Source: a virus
Virus record (IMG/VR): IMGVR_UViG_3300032516_002998
Coordinates: 1-41,807 of that record
Reading direction: 5' to 3' (one strand)
DNA: 41,807 nt
The notes beneath the pieces were generated by a model. It did no database searches. It worked only from the letters and a program-made list of their open reading frames with translations, and was not told the DNA's origin. The translations under genes were made by a program, and so were the position numbers. This document shows positions 1 to 8,342 of the stretch, piece by piece (within the stretch, counting starts at the first letter, position 1; every line of letters begins with the position of its first letter).

Positions 1-791
1 TCAGCTGTACTGATCTTTCTGCACAGCATATTAGACAGCATTTGCATTGAAACCTTGTCAGCAGCTACTAATTTTCTGAAAACAGCTCCTGCAAAAGCCG
101 GATTAGCAACTATTGAGCAATCATAAAATGTATTTTCAAAACAAATTTCGCATGCTTTCCTATAAACTCCATCAGCACATCTAATCATCTGATTCTTTTG
201 ATTCTTAACGTGATTGCAATACTCTTTCTCGTCATGTGCTACGTTTCCGCAAATAGAACAAATTGTGTACTTTGTCGTACATCCCATAGAAACTGCATTT
301 GCCAGCCCTGTCTCTATATTATGCACCAAATCTGCATGTCGTTTATCTACGCAGAACAACAAGTCAACTAAAATAGTGTCGCCCATATCACGAGCAATGG
401 CATCTAGAACTCGACCTTTTGCATGCTCCGGACTTTGATCGTGCTCAACGTAAACGATTCCGTTGTCAACAAATGTTCGATAGTCTTTAAGTAACACATC
501 TCGAGTCCATGCATCACCATTAGTATTGATATACTTTTGTGTTGCCTTAGTAATATAATAGTCTGACTCTGGCTCTAGATCAATAGATGCCATAATAGTC
601 GTATGTATATAGATATACTTGTCAATATCTATTTGGCATACTACTTTTTGTACATTGTCAGGTTCCATATTCTTATGGATAATAATGCCTTCGGCAGTTG
701 ATGTCTTATTAACAACATCTGACCAATCACTAGCAGTCTTAATTCTATCAGCACCAGTTATAGCAAAAACTGCTCCATGTTTCATAAACAT
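1..791 (-). CDS. Prohead protease-like head protein (partial, C-terminus beyond window)
   Basis: Open reading frame read directly from the minus strand; it has no stop before base 1, so the C-terminus is outside the window. The start at 791 follows a GGGAG ribosome site with 8-base spacing. The 263 visible residues contain a His in VEHDQ (about H117) and a Ser in AVSMGC (about S168), the arrangement expected for the His/Ser nucleophile pair of HK97-type S78 prohead proteases. Next comes a CxxC...CxH cluster (C178, C181, C192, H194), probably metal-binding, then a segment (SIVANPAFAGA) like the 'NPA' region near the end of such proteases. Its place downstream of the portal supports a role in capsid maturation. 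Family assignment is by motif and context only; a fused scaffold domain may follow outside the window. Confidence 0.66.
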   Translation of the reverse strand, partial: MFMKHGAVFAITGADRIKTASDWSDVVNKTSTAEGIIIHKNMEPDNVQKVVCQIDIDKYIYIHTTIMASIDLEPESDYYITKATQKYINTNGDAWTRDVLLKDYRTFVDNGIVYVEHDQSPEHAKGRVLDAIARDMGDTILVDLLFCVDKRHADLVHNIETGLANAVSMGCTTKYTICSICGNVAHDEKEYCNHVKNQKNQMIRCADGVYRKACEICFENTFYDCSIVANPAFAGAVFRKLVAADKVSMQMLSNMLCRKISTA

Positions 792-852
792 GTGCTTGAC
801 TCCCGGTTAAATTTTCGAAACTATGTATAATATATTGAAGAAGATAAAACCA
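792..852 (-). other. Short intergenic leader before the protease-like gene
   Basis: A 61-base gap, one of the few in the head block. On the minus strand it holds an AT-rich core (AATATATTATACATAG) followed by the GGGAG ribosome site of the next gene. The core could be a -10-type or phage late promoter element, but no convincing -35 is visible and I see no terminator hairpin. Confidence 0.25.
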
Positions 853-1281
853 TTATTCAGCGTTATTGACATCGCGCTTAAATTTTAACAGCGCTGCATG
901 AACATGCTTGCATGTTAGATATTTGTACTCTGGATCCCTAACAACAGGATCACTTAAATCTGAACGTTGTCGCTCACTGCATCCATTAAGAGCAGCATTA
1001 AAGTCTGGACCATTCCATTTCCAAAAATTGCATGTACAACTAATAAATGTATCTCTATCTTTGATTTTTCTCAACTTGTCATATTGCGCTTGTGTTAATT
1101 GACTACGAATTCGTGGTTGTATCTTTTTGAATTTAATTCTTACTGTGTAATCACCTACATTATAGACCCATGTATTATTACTAGATCTAACGAACAATGG
1201 ACTGTACTCTTTAGCCTTACTTTTGATTTCAGCAGGCGCTCGACTTATTAATTCTGCTATAGTCATTGCTAGTTTTATCAT
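853..1281 (-). CDS. SWIM-type zinc-finger protein of the head gene cluster
   Basis: A 142-residue protein whose ATG overlaps the portal stop (ATGA), so it is probably translationally coupled to the portal; an AAAGG lies 9 bases upstream. The C-terminal half carries CxC (C82, C84), a 39-residue spacer and then CxH in TCKHVHAA (C124, H126). This is the CxCx(n)CxH pattern of SWIM zinc fingers, with a spacer longer than usual. The N-terminal part is a basic alpha/beta-looking segment without a family I recognise. SWIM fingers bind nucleic acid or protein partners. Lying between portal and protease suggests a packaging or head-assembly role, but that is inference from position. Confidence 0.72.
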   Translation of the reverse strand: MIKLAMTIAELISRAPAEIKSKAKEYSPLFVRSSNNTWVYNVGDYTVRIKFKKIQPRIRSQLTQAQYDKLRKIKDRDTFISCTCNFWKWNGPDFNAALNGCSERQRSDLSDPVVRDPEYKYLTCKHVHAALLKFKRDVNNAE

Positions 1282-3854
1282 GTCATCGTGCCTTTAATGT
1301 CTTCAAATATTTCATTTACGATTTCTCTAAATGCTTTTCTTACACTTTGCTCATTTTGTGCAAATACTTCACGCGACTTACTAGCGACATTATCACTCGC
1401 TGTATTTTGAGCAATTTTCCTATTAGCAGAAGATATTATTTCAATCTTTTGAACTAACTTTGATGCTCGCTTATTAACATCATCACTAAATACTTCTTTT
1501 ATGACCTGTGATGACTTAAATATAGACTCTTTCGGATTCACTAATGAATGATACATTCCTGCATAAACTCTATTCACTATTTTTGATGCTAGATGCTGCA
1601 AACTATTATCTTTTGTCTTGTTTATTAACTTATAATAGTTACTAGCTATATCATTTTCAGCTGTTCTAACAAGTCTCCTAGTATGTTCATCAACACCTTG
1701 CTTAGATAAATGTAGTGACATTTGTTGTTGATCACTATTAACAGAACCATTCTTCTCTTTCATTAATGCGACTTTTTCTTGTGACTGAAGCGGAGAATTC
1801 TCATCGTATGAATAACCCAACTCACTAATACTAGTTTTTGGTATATCCAATTGCTGTTCTTTAGATTCATCTGGTTCTTCTGCAATTGCAAATCTTCGAT
1901 TCAGGATTTGAGATGCCCTTAGAATATTCGGCATCTTTTTACGCTTCAAATCTTCTCTTGGCGGTTTCAATTTGTCACTATCTATATTAGTAACTTCTAA
2001 ATTGTCTTTAGCTGTTTCAATATTAGCATTAGATGTGCTTAGATCACGATTGTGTTCACGTTCATCTCTAGATTCAGCGACTTTAGGTATGTCATGTTCT
2101 TCAGTTATCATTTTCGGTTTGATACTTAATCCACCGTCTTTAGTATATTCAATGTCGAAATCTTTTCCAAACTTAGTAATCTGTGATTTACCGGAAGCAA
2201 ACATTCCCATTCCGCCGCCGCCCTGATCTTCAAGTTCAAGACCATAAGCTTCAGCGTATACTTTTGCAACTGCAGGTCCTAATGACCGTCCAACTTCCAT
2301 CATTATTGACCGTCTTAATTCGTTATAGACGGGATCCATCACTGTATCTTCATTTTGCTTCAATCTTTCAGCAATAGAATCTGAATTCAAACCAAAATAT
2401 TCTAACCACGTCCCTATATCGACTTTTCCTTCAGTAACAGCCTGCCCAAGCATCTGCTTATGTTGCGTGTCGTCAGTTAGATTCAGTCTATTCCATCTAA
2501 CTTTAGGATATAGATAGACTTCTTTCTTTTCTTTCTTAACAGTTCCAGGTTCGTATTCAATATAACCAGAATTTCGTGCAATTGGTAAGAACAAACTCTT
2601 CTCAATATAAGATTCAAGCTGCTCTCTAAATATTGCGTATCGCTGATTAAGAATTTCAAGTACAGTTTGTCCTGCAGCAAAATTTCCTTCACCAAGCAAA
2701 ACATTCTTGTTTATCATCAAGCCAACTAGTAAGTCTTCAGTTATCCATTCTCTTTCAGTTGCCAATTGCATTAATCCACTGCTTGTACCAACAAGTTCCC
2801 AATGTAATTCATAGTTGGTTATGATTGCAGAGTCAGGATTCATCATTGCATCTTCAACCTGCTCGCGTATTTCATTAACGTCTGCTCTACTTGCATATTC
2901 TGCATGAATCAAGTGCTTTGGCGTCAAATGTCTAGTTGCAATAGCATCTTGTGACTGCCTCAATCTATCTTTGTAAACCAATGTCTTGAAATTTCGCTCA
3001 ATAATTGACGTTCCCCAGTCAGAATAATCTGCTATTTTTCTAGCCAAATGAGCAACATGTGATCCTTCATTGGGATCAGCTGATAATGGAATTTCTTTAC
3101 CGTTATTCACATATTCAATGACTTCATCAGATAACGTCTGATAGAGTTCACCTGTCTTTTCATCTTCTGGTCCAGCATGAACAATGTGTCGTAATCTATC
3201 ATCAGGAACTAAATATACTTTCATGGCATTTGTTAATGATAGCTTCTCAATATGAACATAGTCAGGATTAAGACATGTTAGTCTTGTCCATCTAGTACCG
3301 CTACCATCCATTTGAGCCCACGGAAACACATTACCCAGTTTGTAATATTCAACACCTATCATCAACAATTTATTGAATAAATCAATACCAGTATTGCCGA
3401 TCATGTCAACATAATGTTCAAGAATCCGATTTGCTTGTTTCTTATTGACCATCTTCGGCAAATCTAATCGAATCTTAGACAATGGTAATTCTGCATGCAT
3501 GTCAACTGCTGTTGCTACCAATGCATCATATTTGTAGAAGTAGTTGCACCAGCTATTTATTTCCATCCTATCTTTTGGCAGTATTAACGATGACGGTTCA
3601 AAATCAGGATGGTAAAACAATGGCACACCTTGCTTGACGTCTGCAGCAGCTGTCTTAGCAAAATGATTGACAATCTTCATTGCTTTAGTGTTGTGTTTTC
3701 TTAGCGGTCCTTGATATGTCTCAGATTGTAATGATGGCTGTGACTCCTTAATGGCACTATTCTTGACAACTCGTGCAGGCCGACCAAGTGATGACACAGT
3801 CTTTGGTGCAGCAGCGGCTTTCACAAGTCTAATTCGTGGAATTTTATTCATCAT
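1278..3854 (-). CDS. Portal protein
   Basis: An 858-residue protein encoded just downstream of terminase. The segment FNKLLMIGVEYYKLGNVFPW (about 160-179) and the region around LLGEGNFAAGQTVLEILNQR (about 386-405) match the conserved portal core, which forms the dodecameric DNA-entry vertex of the head. The protein is long for a portal. After a Gly-rich break (DQGGGGMGMF, about 543-552), residues 560-858 are charged, low in complexity and helical, and match nothing I recognise. Two adjacent ATGs (3854 and 3851) follow AAGGA; the second has the better 6-base spacing. The stop overlaps the next start. Function comes from family resemblance plus gene order; no virion data are available. Confidence 0.85.
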   Translation of the reverse strand: MMNKIPRIRLVKAAAAPKTVSSLGRPARVVKNSAIKESQPSLQSETYQGPLRKHNTKAMKIVNHFAKTAAADVKQGVPLFYHPDFEPSSLILPKDRMEINSWCNYFYKYDALVATAVDMHAELPLSKIRLDLPKMVNKKQANRILEHYVDMIGNTGIDLFNKLLMIGVEYYKLGNVFPWAQMDGSGTRWTRLTCLNPDYVHIEKLSLTNAMKVYLVPDDRLRHIVHAGPEDEKTGELYQTLSDEVIEYVNNGKEIPLSADPNEGSHVAHLARKIADYSDWGTSIIERNFKTLVYKDRLRQSQDAIATRHLTPKHLIHAEYASRADVNEIREQVEDAMMNPDSAIITNYELHWELVGTSSGLMQLATEREWITEDLLVGLMINKNVLLGEGNFAAGQTVLEILNQRYAIFREQLESYIEKSLFLPIARNSGYIEYEPGTVKKEKKEVYLYPKVRWNRLNLTDDTQHKQMLGQAVTEGKVDIGTWLEYFGLNSDSIAERLKQNEDTVMDPVYNELRRSIMMEVGRSLGPAVAKVYAEAYGLELEDQGGGGMGMFASGKSQITKFGKDFDIEYTKDGGLSIKPKMITEEHDIPKVAESRDEREHNRDLSTSNANIETAKDNLEVTNIDSDKLKPPREDLKRKKMPNILRASQILNRRFAIAEEPDESKEQQLDIPKTSISELGYSYDENSPLQSQEKVALMKEKNGSVNSDQQQMSLHLSKQGVDEHTRRLVRTAENDIASNYYKLINKTKDNSLQHLASKIVNRVYAGMYHSLVNPKESIFKSSQVIKEVFSDDVNKRASKLVQKIEIISSANRKIAQNTASDNVASKSREVFAQNEQSVRKAFREIVNEIFEDIKGTMT

Positions 3855-3860
3855 ACGTCC

Positions 3861-4352
3861 TTACATGGTGTCGACAGTGCCATTCAAGTCAACGATCTTG
3901 TTGAGACCTAATTGATCGTTTAACTTCTGCATTTCATTCAGCAATTTTTGTTGCATCTCATCTTTTTTGCTACTAACGTCTTTCTTTATGTCTTTTAATT
4001 CTTTCATTACATCACCATCATTTGAACCTGTATCTTCACTGTCTTCATCACCAGTGCTATCTTCTTTAGTACTATCATCTTCTTTTGCATCGGTATCTTG
4101 CTCGCTATCAGCACTTTCGTCATCTAAACTATCAGCTTCGCCAGCTGCATCTTTTTTACTATCTTCAGGAGCAGAACTGCTTTCTAATTCGTTAAGCTCC
4201 TTTTCAATAGCACTTAACTCTTCTGGAGTCTTTGCATTTTCAATACGTTTCTCTAAATCTTTCAACTTGTCATCTTGCGCTGTCTTTGCAATTTCATGAC
4301 TTTCTTTTGAAATTAGATCGTCTAACCAATCTGGAGATTGATTTTGTCTCAT
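3861..4352 (-). CDS. Acidic Asp/Glu/Ser-rich protein, putative head assembly factor
   Basis: A 163-residue protein with a long acidic stretch (about residues 55-115) built from D, E and S, followed by a Lys/Glu-rich segment (about 117-150) likely to form a coiled coil. A strong GAGGAG site precedes the ATG at 4352 even though that ATG lies inside the preceding gene; the two frames overlap by 59 bases. No known family recognised. Acidic coiled-coil proteins between terminase and portal in other phages can be scaffold-like or assembly chaperones, so a transient head-assembly role is plausible but unproven. Confidence 0.72.
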   Translation of the reverse strand: MRQNQSPDWLDDLISKESHEIAKTAQDDKLKDLEKRIENAKTPEELSAIEKELNELESSSAPEDSKKDAAGEADSLDDESADSEQDTDAKEDDSTKEDSTGDEDSEDTGSNDGDVMKELKDIKKDVSSKKDEMQQKLLNEMQKLNDQLGLNKIVDLNGTVDTM

Positions 4353-4659
4353 TTTTCTTCTCCTCGGCTAATTTTTCAAGATTCTGTGCAACTATTAGTC
4401 CATGTATTTGTATGCTACAATCATTAACTAATGACTGTAATTCATATTTCAAATCCTCAGTGCCTTGTATTAGACTTGAAATAGCTTGTCGTAATCTATT
4501 TTTACGATACGTTATCTCAATGGGCAATTCATTTGCAAAACTACTTGCAACTAACAATTGCGCTAAAAATGATTCAGCTGTTACAGGCAGATCACTTAAT
4601 GTTTTACTAGCTTTTCGTCTATGCTCCTGATACAATTTAACTTTTTCATGATAATTCAT
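4294..4659 (-). CDS. Hypothetical helical protein between TerL and acidic protein
   Basis: A 121-residue protein, mostly predicted helix, rich in Lys, Glu and Leu with a basic C-terminus (RLVRRSNFKRKS). Its ATG overlaps the terminase stop (CGATGA) with TAGGG upstream, so it is probably coupled to terminase translation. The last 59 bases overlap the acidic gene in another frame. No family recognised. Position suggests a head-assembly or packaging accessory; size alone does not allow calling it a small terminase subunit. Confidence 0.65.
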   Translation of the reverse strand: MNYHEKVKLYQEHRRKASKTLSDLPVTAESFLAQLLVASSFANELPIEITYRKNRLRQAISSLIQGTEDLKYELQSLVNDCSIQIHGLIVAQNLEKLAEEKKNETKSISRLVRRSNFKRKS

Positions 4660-6572
4660 CGACGTATCCCTAGTCGTCTAGCTAACATCAACTTATCCAT
4701 TGACGACATTGAACTAACTGATGCATATGATCTTCTGCCACTTAAATTAATGCCTGCTGATTGAGCATGACTAGCAACTGAAACAGAAATAGATGATATA
4801 CTAGCTGATGATTTTTCCATTTCATTTTCTAGTGCTATTGATACTGCGTTCGCTAATACGTCTGCTAAGTCGTCAGTTGTTACATCGCCAGTCTTCGGTG
4901 CTTCAACCACAAACTGCTTTTTTCCAACCTTTTTCTCTTGTAAATACACTAATTCTTTTATTCCATCTTCATTATGCAAAAGAGCTAGTCGCTTATCATA
5001 TATAATAGACCGCAAATTCTTATAGATTTTCATATTATATTGACGTGAAAAATGCGTCTTAATAGCATCAATACCAGCCTTTATGAACTTCTGTATTGAT
5101 GCAGCTGATTCAAATTGGTCATACACGATCTTATCAACTCTGAACCTCTTAGTCAAATCCATAACATAATTGTCAATCAACTCAATATCTATAAAGTCAT
5201 ACTCTGAAAATTCAGGGTCATTGATCGACCACTTTCTCCACTTGTCAACTACAACTATCAATCTATTATGCTCATCGCGCTCACAATGAACCATTGCCAA
5301 TGAATATCCATTTTCTTGAACAGCAGGGTCAAGAGCTATATAATATCTGTGACGACCTGTCGCATATTCTGTTTCTTGTCTATAAACAGGTGCTTTTTTA
5401 GACTCGTTATTCTCATCAACATAATCTGTATACCCTAAAACACTAACGCACTCATGTATCTTTTCTGGGAACTTAAAGAATCCTGTAATCGTTGTTGAGA
5501 ATTGCGCACCATATTCTGTCCAGAATGATTCAGTATCTTTCTTGTATCTATTCTTGAGAAAGTCATCTTCAATCTTGGGATTCATTTCCCAAGTTGGCAA
5601 TTGCAACATTCTCATACTCTTGTCTTCAAACGAACTACAATAGAGTTCGTAAAATACACCACTCTTAGTATACGGACTTGATATACATATAATCTTACTA
5701 TCTTTTCCGAATGTAGCTCCTGATGGCGTTAAGCCTTCATAAACTTTCTTGCCACCTCGGTTACCTTCATTATCTACAAAGTGCGCTAGCTCATCAAACA
5801 GCGCAACAATTACAGATCCACCGCGTGATCCTCTTGCAGAACAAAGTAATGATTCAATTCGTATAGTTGATCGCTTCTTTAATGGTTGTCCATACCTCTT
5901 CTTCTCATCATTCATCTTCTTAAGATCGTGCTTAGTCCTCAAATTTATCTCAGAATCATTGAAGCTAGCTATATACGGCAAGAACCACTCAGAATTGAAT
6001 ATTCTGTTTTGAATCTGTGTTGCAAGTTCTAATGCTTGATCTCCGCTAGATGCTATGTTTACAATCTTAATGACTTCATCTTCAGCCATTGAATAGTAAG
6101 CTTGCGGATTGTCTTTAATGATTAACTTATATGACTCATATGCTGAAATGATTGATGCTAGAAATGTTTTTCCACCTCTTCTGCCGCAAGCCAAAAGTAA
6201 TTCACTAGCAGCGCAGTTCAGTAAATCGTCAATTAATGTTAAGTTGCATCTTCTCTGATTTATCAAAAATAACACATATTCTTTTTCAGTTAGAAGCTTG
6301 AAATTACTAGTCTGAGGAAATGACTTTAACTTGATACACTTTTCTTGATCATCTAACGGTAACCCATAAAAAAACTTCAATATGAATCGTTGCGGCGGTT
6401 GCAGTGTCTTAATGTTTAGATAATACGGTGATTGAACAAACGTCAATATATCTACTAACTCATCCTCTTTAATGATAGATGTGATGAACTCATTAAAGAT
6501 TTCTTCAAAAGAAGATGCAGTGTTTGATTCTTTTGATTCAATCTGTACTAATTTCGGTTTAATTGTAGCCAT
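4656..6572 (-). CDS. terL: Terminase large subunit (DNA packaging ATPase/nuclease)
   Basis: A 638-residue packaging motor. The ATPase domain has a Walker A-like ACGRRGGKTF (128-137, K135) and Walker B ALFDEL (D260, E261), with a coupling-motif candidate at ISSPYTKSG (about 297-305). The C-terminal RNase H-like nuclease domain shows the expected acidic residues: D415 in YIALDPA, D485 in VYDQFES and an Asp cluster in TTDDLADVLA (about 566-575). The C-terminal 50 residues are Ser-rich, perhaps a portal-contact tail. The ATG lies one base after the sigma-factor stop with no clear Shine-Dalgarno, so coupling is likely. No intein or intron is visible. No separate small subunit is recognisable in the window. 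Confidence 0.93.
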   Translation of the reverse strand: MATIKPKLVQIESKESNTASSFEEIFNEFITSIIKEDELVDILTFVQSPYYLNIKTLQPPQRFILKFFYGLPLDDQEKCIKLKSFPQTSNFKLLTEKEYVLFLINQRRCNLTLIDDLLNCAASELLLACGRRGGKTFLASIISAYESYKLIIKDNPQAYYSMAEDEVIKIVNIASSGDQALELATQIQNRIFNSEWFLPYIASFNDSEINLRTKHDLKKMNDEKKRYGQPLKKRSTIRIESLLCSARGSRGGSVIVALFDELAHFVDNEGNRGGKKVYEGLTPSGATFGKDSKIICISSPYTKSGVFYELYCSSFEDKSMRMLQLPTWEMNPKIEDDFLKNRYKKDTESFWTEYGAQFSTTITGFFKFPEKIHECVSVLGYTDYVDENNESKKAPVYRQETEYATGRHRYYIALDPAVQENGYSLAMVHCERDEHNRLIVVVDKWRKWSINDPEFSEYDFIDIELIDNYVMDLTKRFRVDKIVYDQFESAASIQKFIKAGIDAIKTHFSRQYNMKIYKNLRSIIYDKRLALLHNEDGIKELVYLQEKKVGKKQFVVEAPKTGDVTTDDLADVLANAVSIALENEMEKSSASISSISVSVASHAQSAGINLSGRRSYASVSSMSSMDKLMLARRLGIRR

Positions 6573-6573
6573 A

Positions 6574-7920
6574 TTAATTCAAATACTGCTTTGCTGCATC
6601 TCTATGAAAACAATCTTTACCACAACTACATACGATCTGGTTTGCAAACTTCTTTACTACAAACTTGTCATCCATCAATATCGAATCTTTAGAAATCTTT
6701 ACAACACTATCTGGTACATAAGCAAATCTAAGATGCTTATTATACGACTTGATTATTCTTAGAATTGATGATGAATGCCTTAATCGCTGTATGTCTTTAT
6801 TCTGTCGCAATCTAGCTTCTGCTCTATCTATTTCGCGCGTAACTGTCGATCTCGGCATGCCCAATATCTCAGAAATTTGTCGAGGATTTAATTGTTCACC
6901 TTCAAAGTATCCTTCGGGCAATTCACTTTGCGGCATATAACCAAACTTTAGTTTCAAAACCTTTTCTTTTGTTTCATCTCCAATAGACTCTATACTTTTC
7001 AATATCGTCTCTCTTAAGTCCTTTTGTATTTGCTCTTCTTCAGGCGTTGGCAATATTTCTGCTGCACCTTGCTCTACCTTTGAAGGTCCTAATACTTCAT
7101 GTACATCTCTACCCTCACTACCACCGCCTTCATCAATCTTTTCTTCCAAACTTATTACACCGCTTTGTAACAATGCAGAAATTTCAGCTGCATCTGTAGT
7201 AACGTTTTCTTTCTTATTAATTTCTCTAGCCATTTGATCATAATCTTGTGGTGCGTCGCCGTGTTCTTGATGATAATTGTTCACATATCGTTGTATAGCT
7301 CTAAGTTTCTCGCGCTCTTTTGAATCCATTGATATAGAAGATCTGTAAATGTCTCGGGCTTTTGCTTTTAGTTGCTGATACAAAGTAGTATTTATGTAAC
7401 TAACTATTCCTTGATTGTCTGGCTGGGCATTTGTAAGCGCTCTAAAAAATATCTGTGACGCTTGCTGTTTAATATCTTCCATGTCTTGTCTTGTAGTATG
7501 ATATTTGCGAGACCCAATTACTTTTGAAATTGTGTTAGCTATTGTTGGAAAGAAATTGTTGTACAGTCGTATAAATGATTGATCAGATTTTCTAGATGCA
7601 GCTTTTAGCTGTGTCTGTTCAGCATCTGTCAAATCTTTTGTATTAGATTTATCTGTTAATTGGTTAATGATTTGATATGCTGTCTGAAAGTCTTTTATTT
7701 CAGCTTGAATTTGCGGAATCGGCATGAACTCGTTTTTTGTAGCTTTTTGTGGTGCATATTTTGCCTGTTCATGAGGCGGTAATGATCGAATCTTTACTCG
7801 AGTTTGTTTACCGCCAGGAGTAGTATGCATCACATATTGGTCGCGCCAATCAGCTGCATGCTTGGTCATTTCGTGTCGTAAAACACTAGCTAACTTTGAT
7901 GAAATCAAAATCTTGAACAT
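6574..7920 (-). CDS. Sigma-70-family transcription factor with C-terminal SWIM-like Cys/His tail
   Basis: A 448-residue protein. Residues about 115-195 look like sigma region 2 (SFIRLYNNFFPTIANTISKV ... QASQIFFRAL ... IVSYINTTLYQQLKAKARDI). Residues about 205-262 resemble region 3. Residues 305-372 form region 4 with an HTH (LNPRQISEILGMPRSTVTRE). These would bind host RNA polymerase and promoter DNA. The N-terminal 60 residues are unfamiliar. A roughly 65-residue extension after region 4 ends in CSCGKDCFH (C431, C433, C437, H439), a compressed SWIM-like CxCx3CxH. AAGGA lies 6 bases before the ATG. Position upstream of terL suggests control of late head genes (inference). Divergence from bacterial sigmas means cognate promoters cannot be predicted here. 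Confidence 0.82.
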   Translation of the reverse strand: MFKILISSKLASVLRHEMTKHAADWRDQYVMHTTPGGKQTRVKIRSLPPHEQAKYAPQKATKNEFMPIPQIQAEIKDFQTAYQIINQLTDKSNTKDLTDAEQTQLKAASRKSDQSFIRLYNNFFPTIANTISKVIGSRKYHTTRQDMEDIKQQASQIFFRALTNAQPDNQGIVSYINTTLYQQLKAKARDIYRSSISMDSKEREKLRAIQRYVNNYHQEHGDAPQDYDQMAREINKKENVTTDAAEISALLQSGVISLEEKIDEGGGSEGRDVHEVLGPSKVEQGAAEILPTPEEEQIQKDLRETILKSIESIGDETKEKVLKLKFGYMPQSELPEGYFEGEQLNPRQISEILGMPRSTVTREIDRAEARLRQNKDIQRLRHSSSILRIIKSYNKHLRFAYVPDSVVKISKDSILMDDKFVVKKFANQIVCSCGKDCFHRDAAKQYLN

Positions 7921-7923
7921 TTT

Positions 7924-8322
7924 CTATCCTTTCAGAGCGTGATCTAGCTCTTGCTTTTTTGTCACTCCTGCTTCAGCTTTTGCTTTACTAATTGCACTAT
8001 ATGCTTCACTTTGTCTATTCAATAAGCCAGCGATGCGTTGACTTTCTTTTTGTTTCAATTCTGGTTCCGAAACTATACCAAACTGTTCTTTGTTTCGCTT
8101 GTTTTTACGTTCTTCAATTGCTGCCCATCGTCGTTCAGCATCTGCTCCAATAACTGTATCAATTGAAGAATTCGTACTGCCTTTGACAACAAATGCAGTA
8201 GCAGACATTAATTTCTCAGATTCAGCACCACATGCTGGACAATTTGACTTAAAATCATCAACTGATTTCATTTCCTCAAATTCAAGACTGCAGCTCTTAC
8301 ATACGAATTCATAAATAGGCAT
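7924..8322 (-). CDS. FmdB-type zinc-ribbon protein (132 aa)
   Basis: The N-terminus MPIYEFVCKSC matches the FmdB/CxxC_CXXC regulatory-protein family, with zinc ligands C8, C11, C28 and C31. After the ribbon comes a Ser/Thr-containing segment and a charged, probably helical tail rich in Lys, Glu and Ala. I chose the ATG at 8322, not the one at 8328, because GGGAG sits 6 bases upstream of it. It lies 3 bases from the sigma-factor gene and is likely in the same operon, so a transcriptional accessory role is attractive. The family has no firmly established biochemical function, so this remains inference. Confidence 0.8.
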   Translation of the reverse strand: MPIYEFVCKSCSLEFEEMKSVDDFKSNCPACGAESEKLMSATAFVVKGSTNSSIDTVIGADAERRWAAIEERKNKRNKEQFGIVSEPELKQKESQRIAGLLNRQSEAYSAISKAKAEAGVTKKQELDHALKG

Positions 8323-8342
8323 ATGCATCTCCCTTCATTTTA

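Noticed and set aside
2483-2704. Minus-strand 73-codon frame inside the portal gene
   Set aside because: Fully inside the portal core in another frame, with no domain sense.
3967-4299. Plus-strand 110-codon Ser/Leu-rich frame
   Set aside because: It is the antisense of the low-complexity Asp/Glu/Ser gene, which has a strong ribosome site; the composition is what a reverse reading of acidic codons gives.
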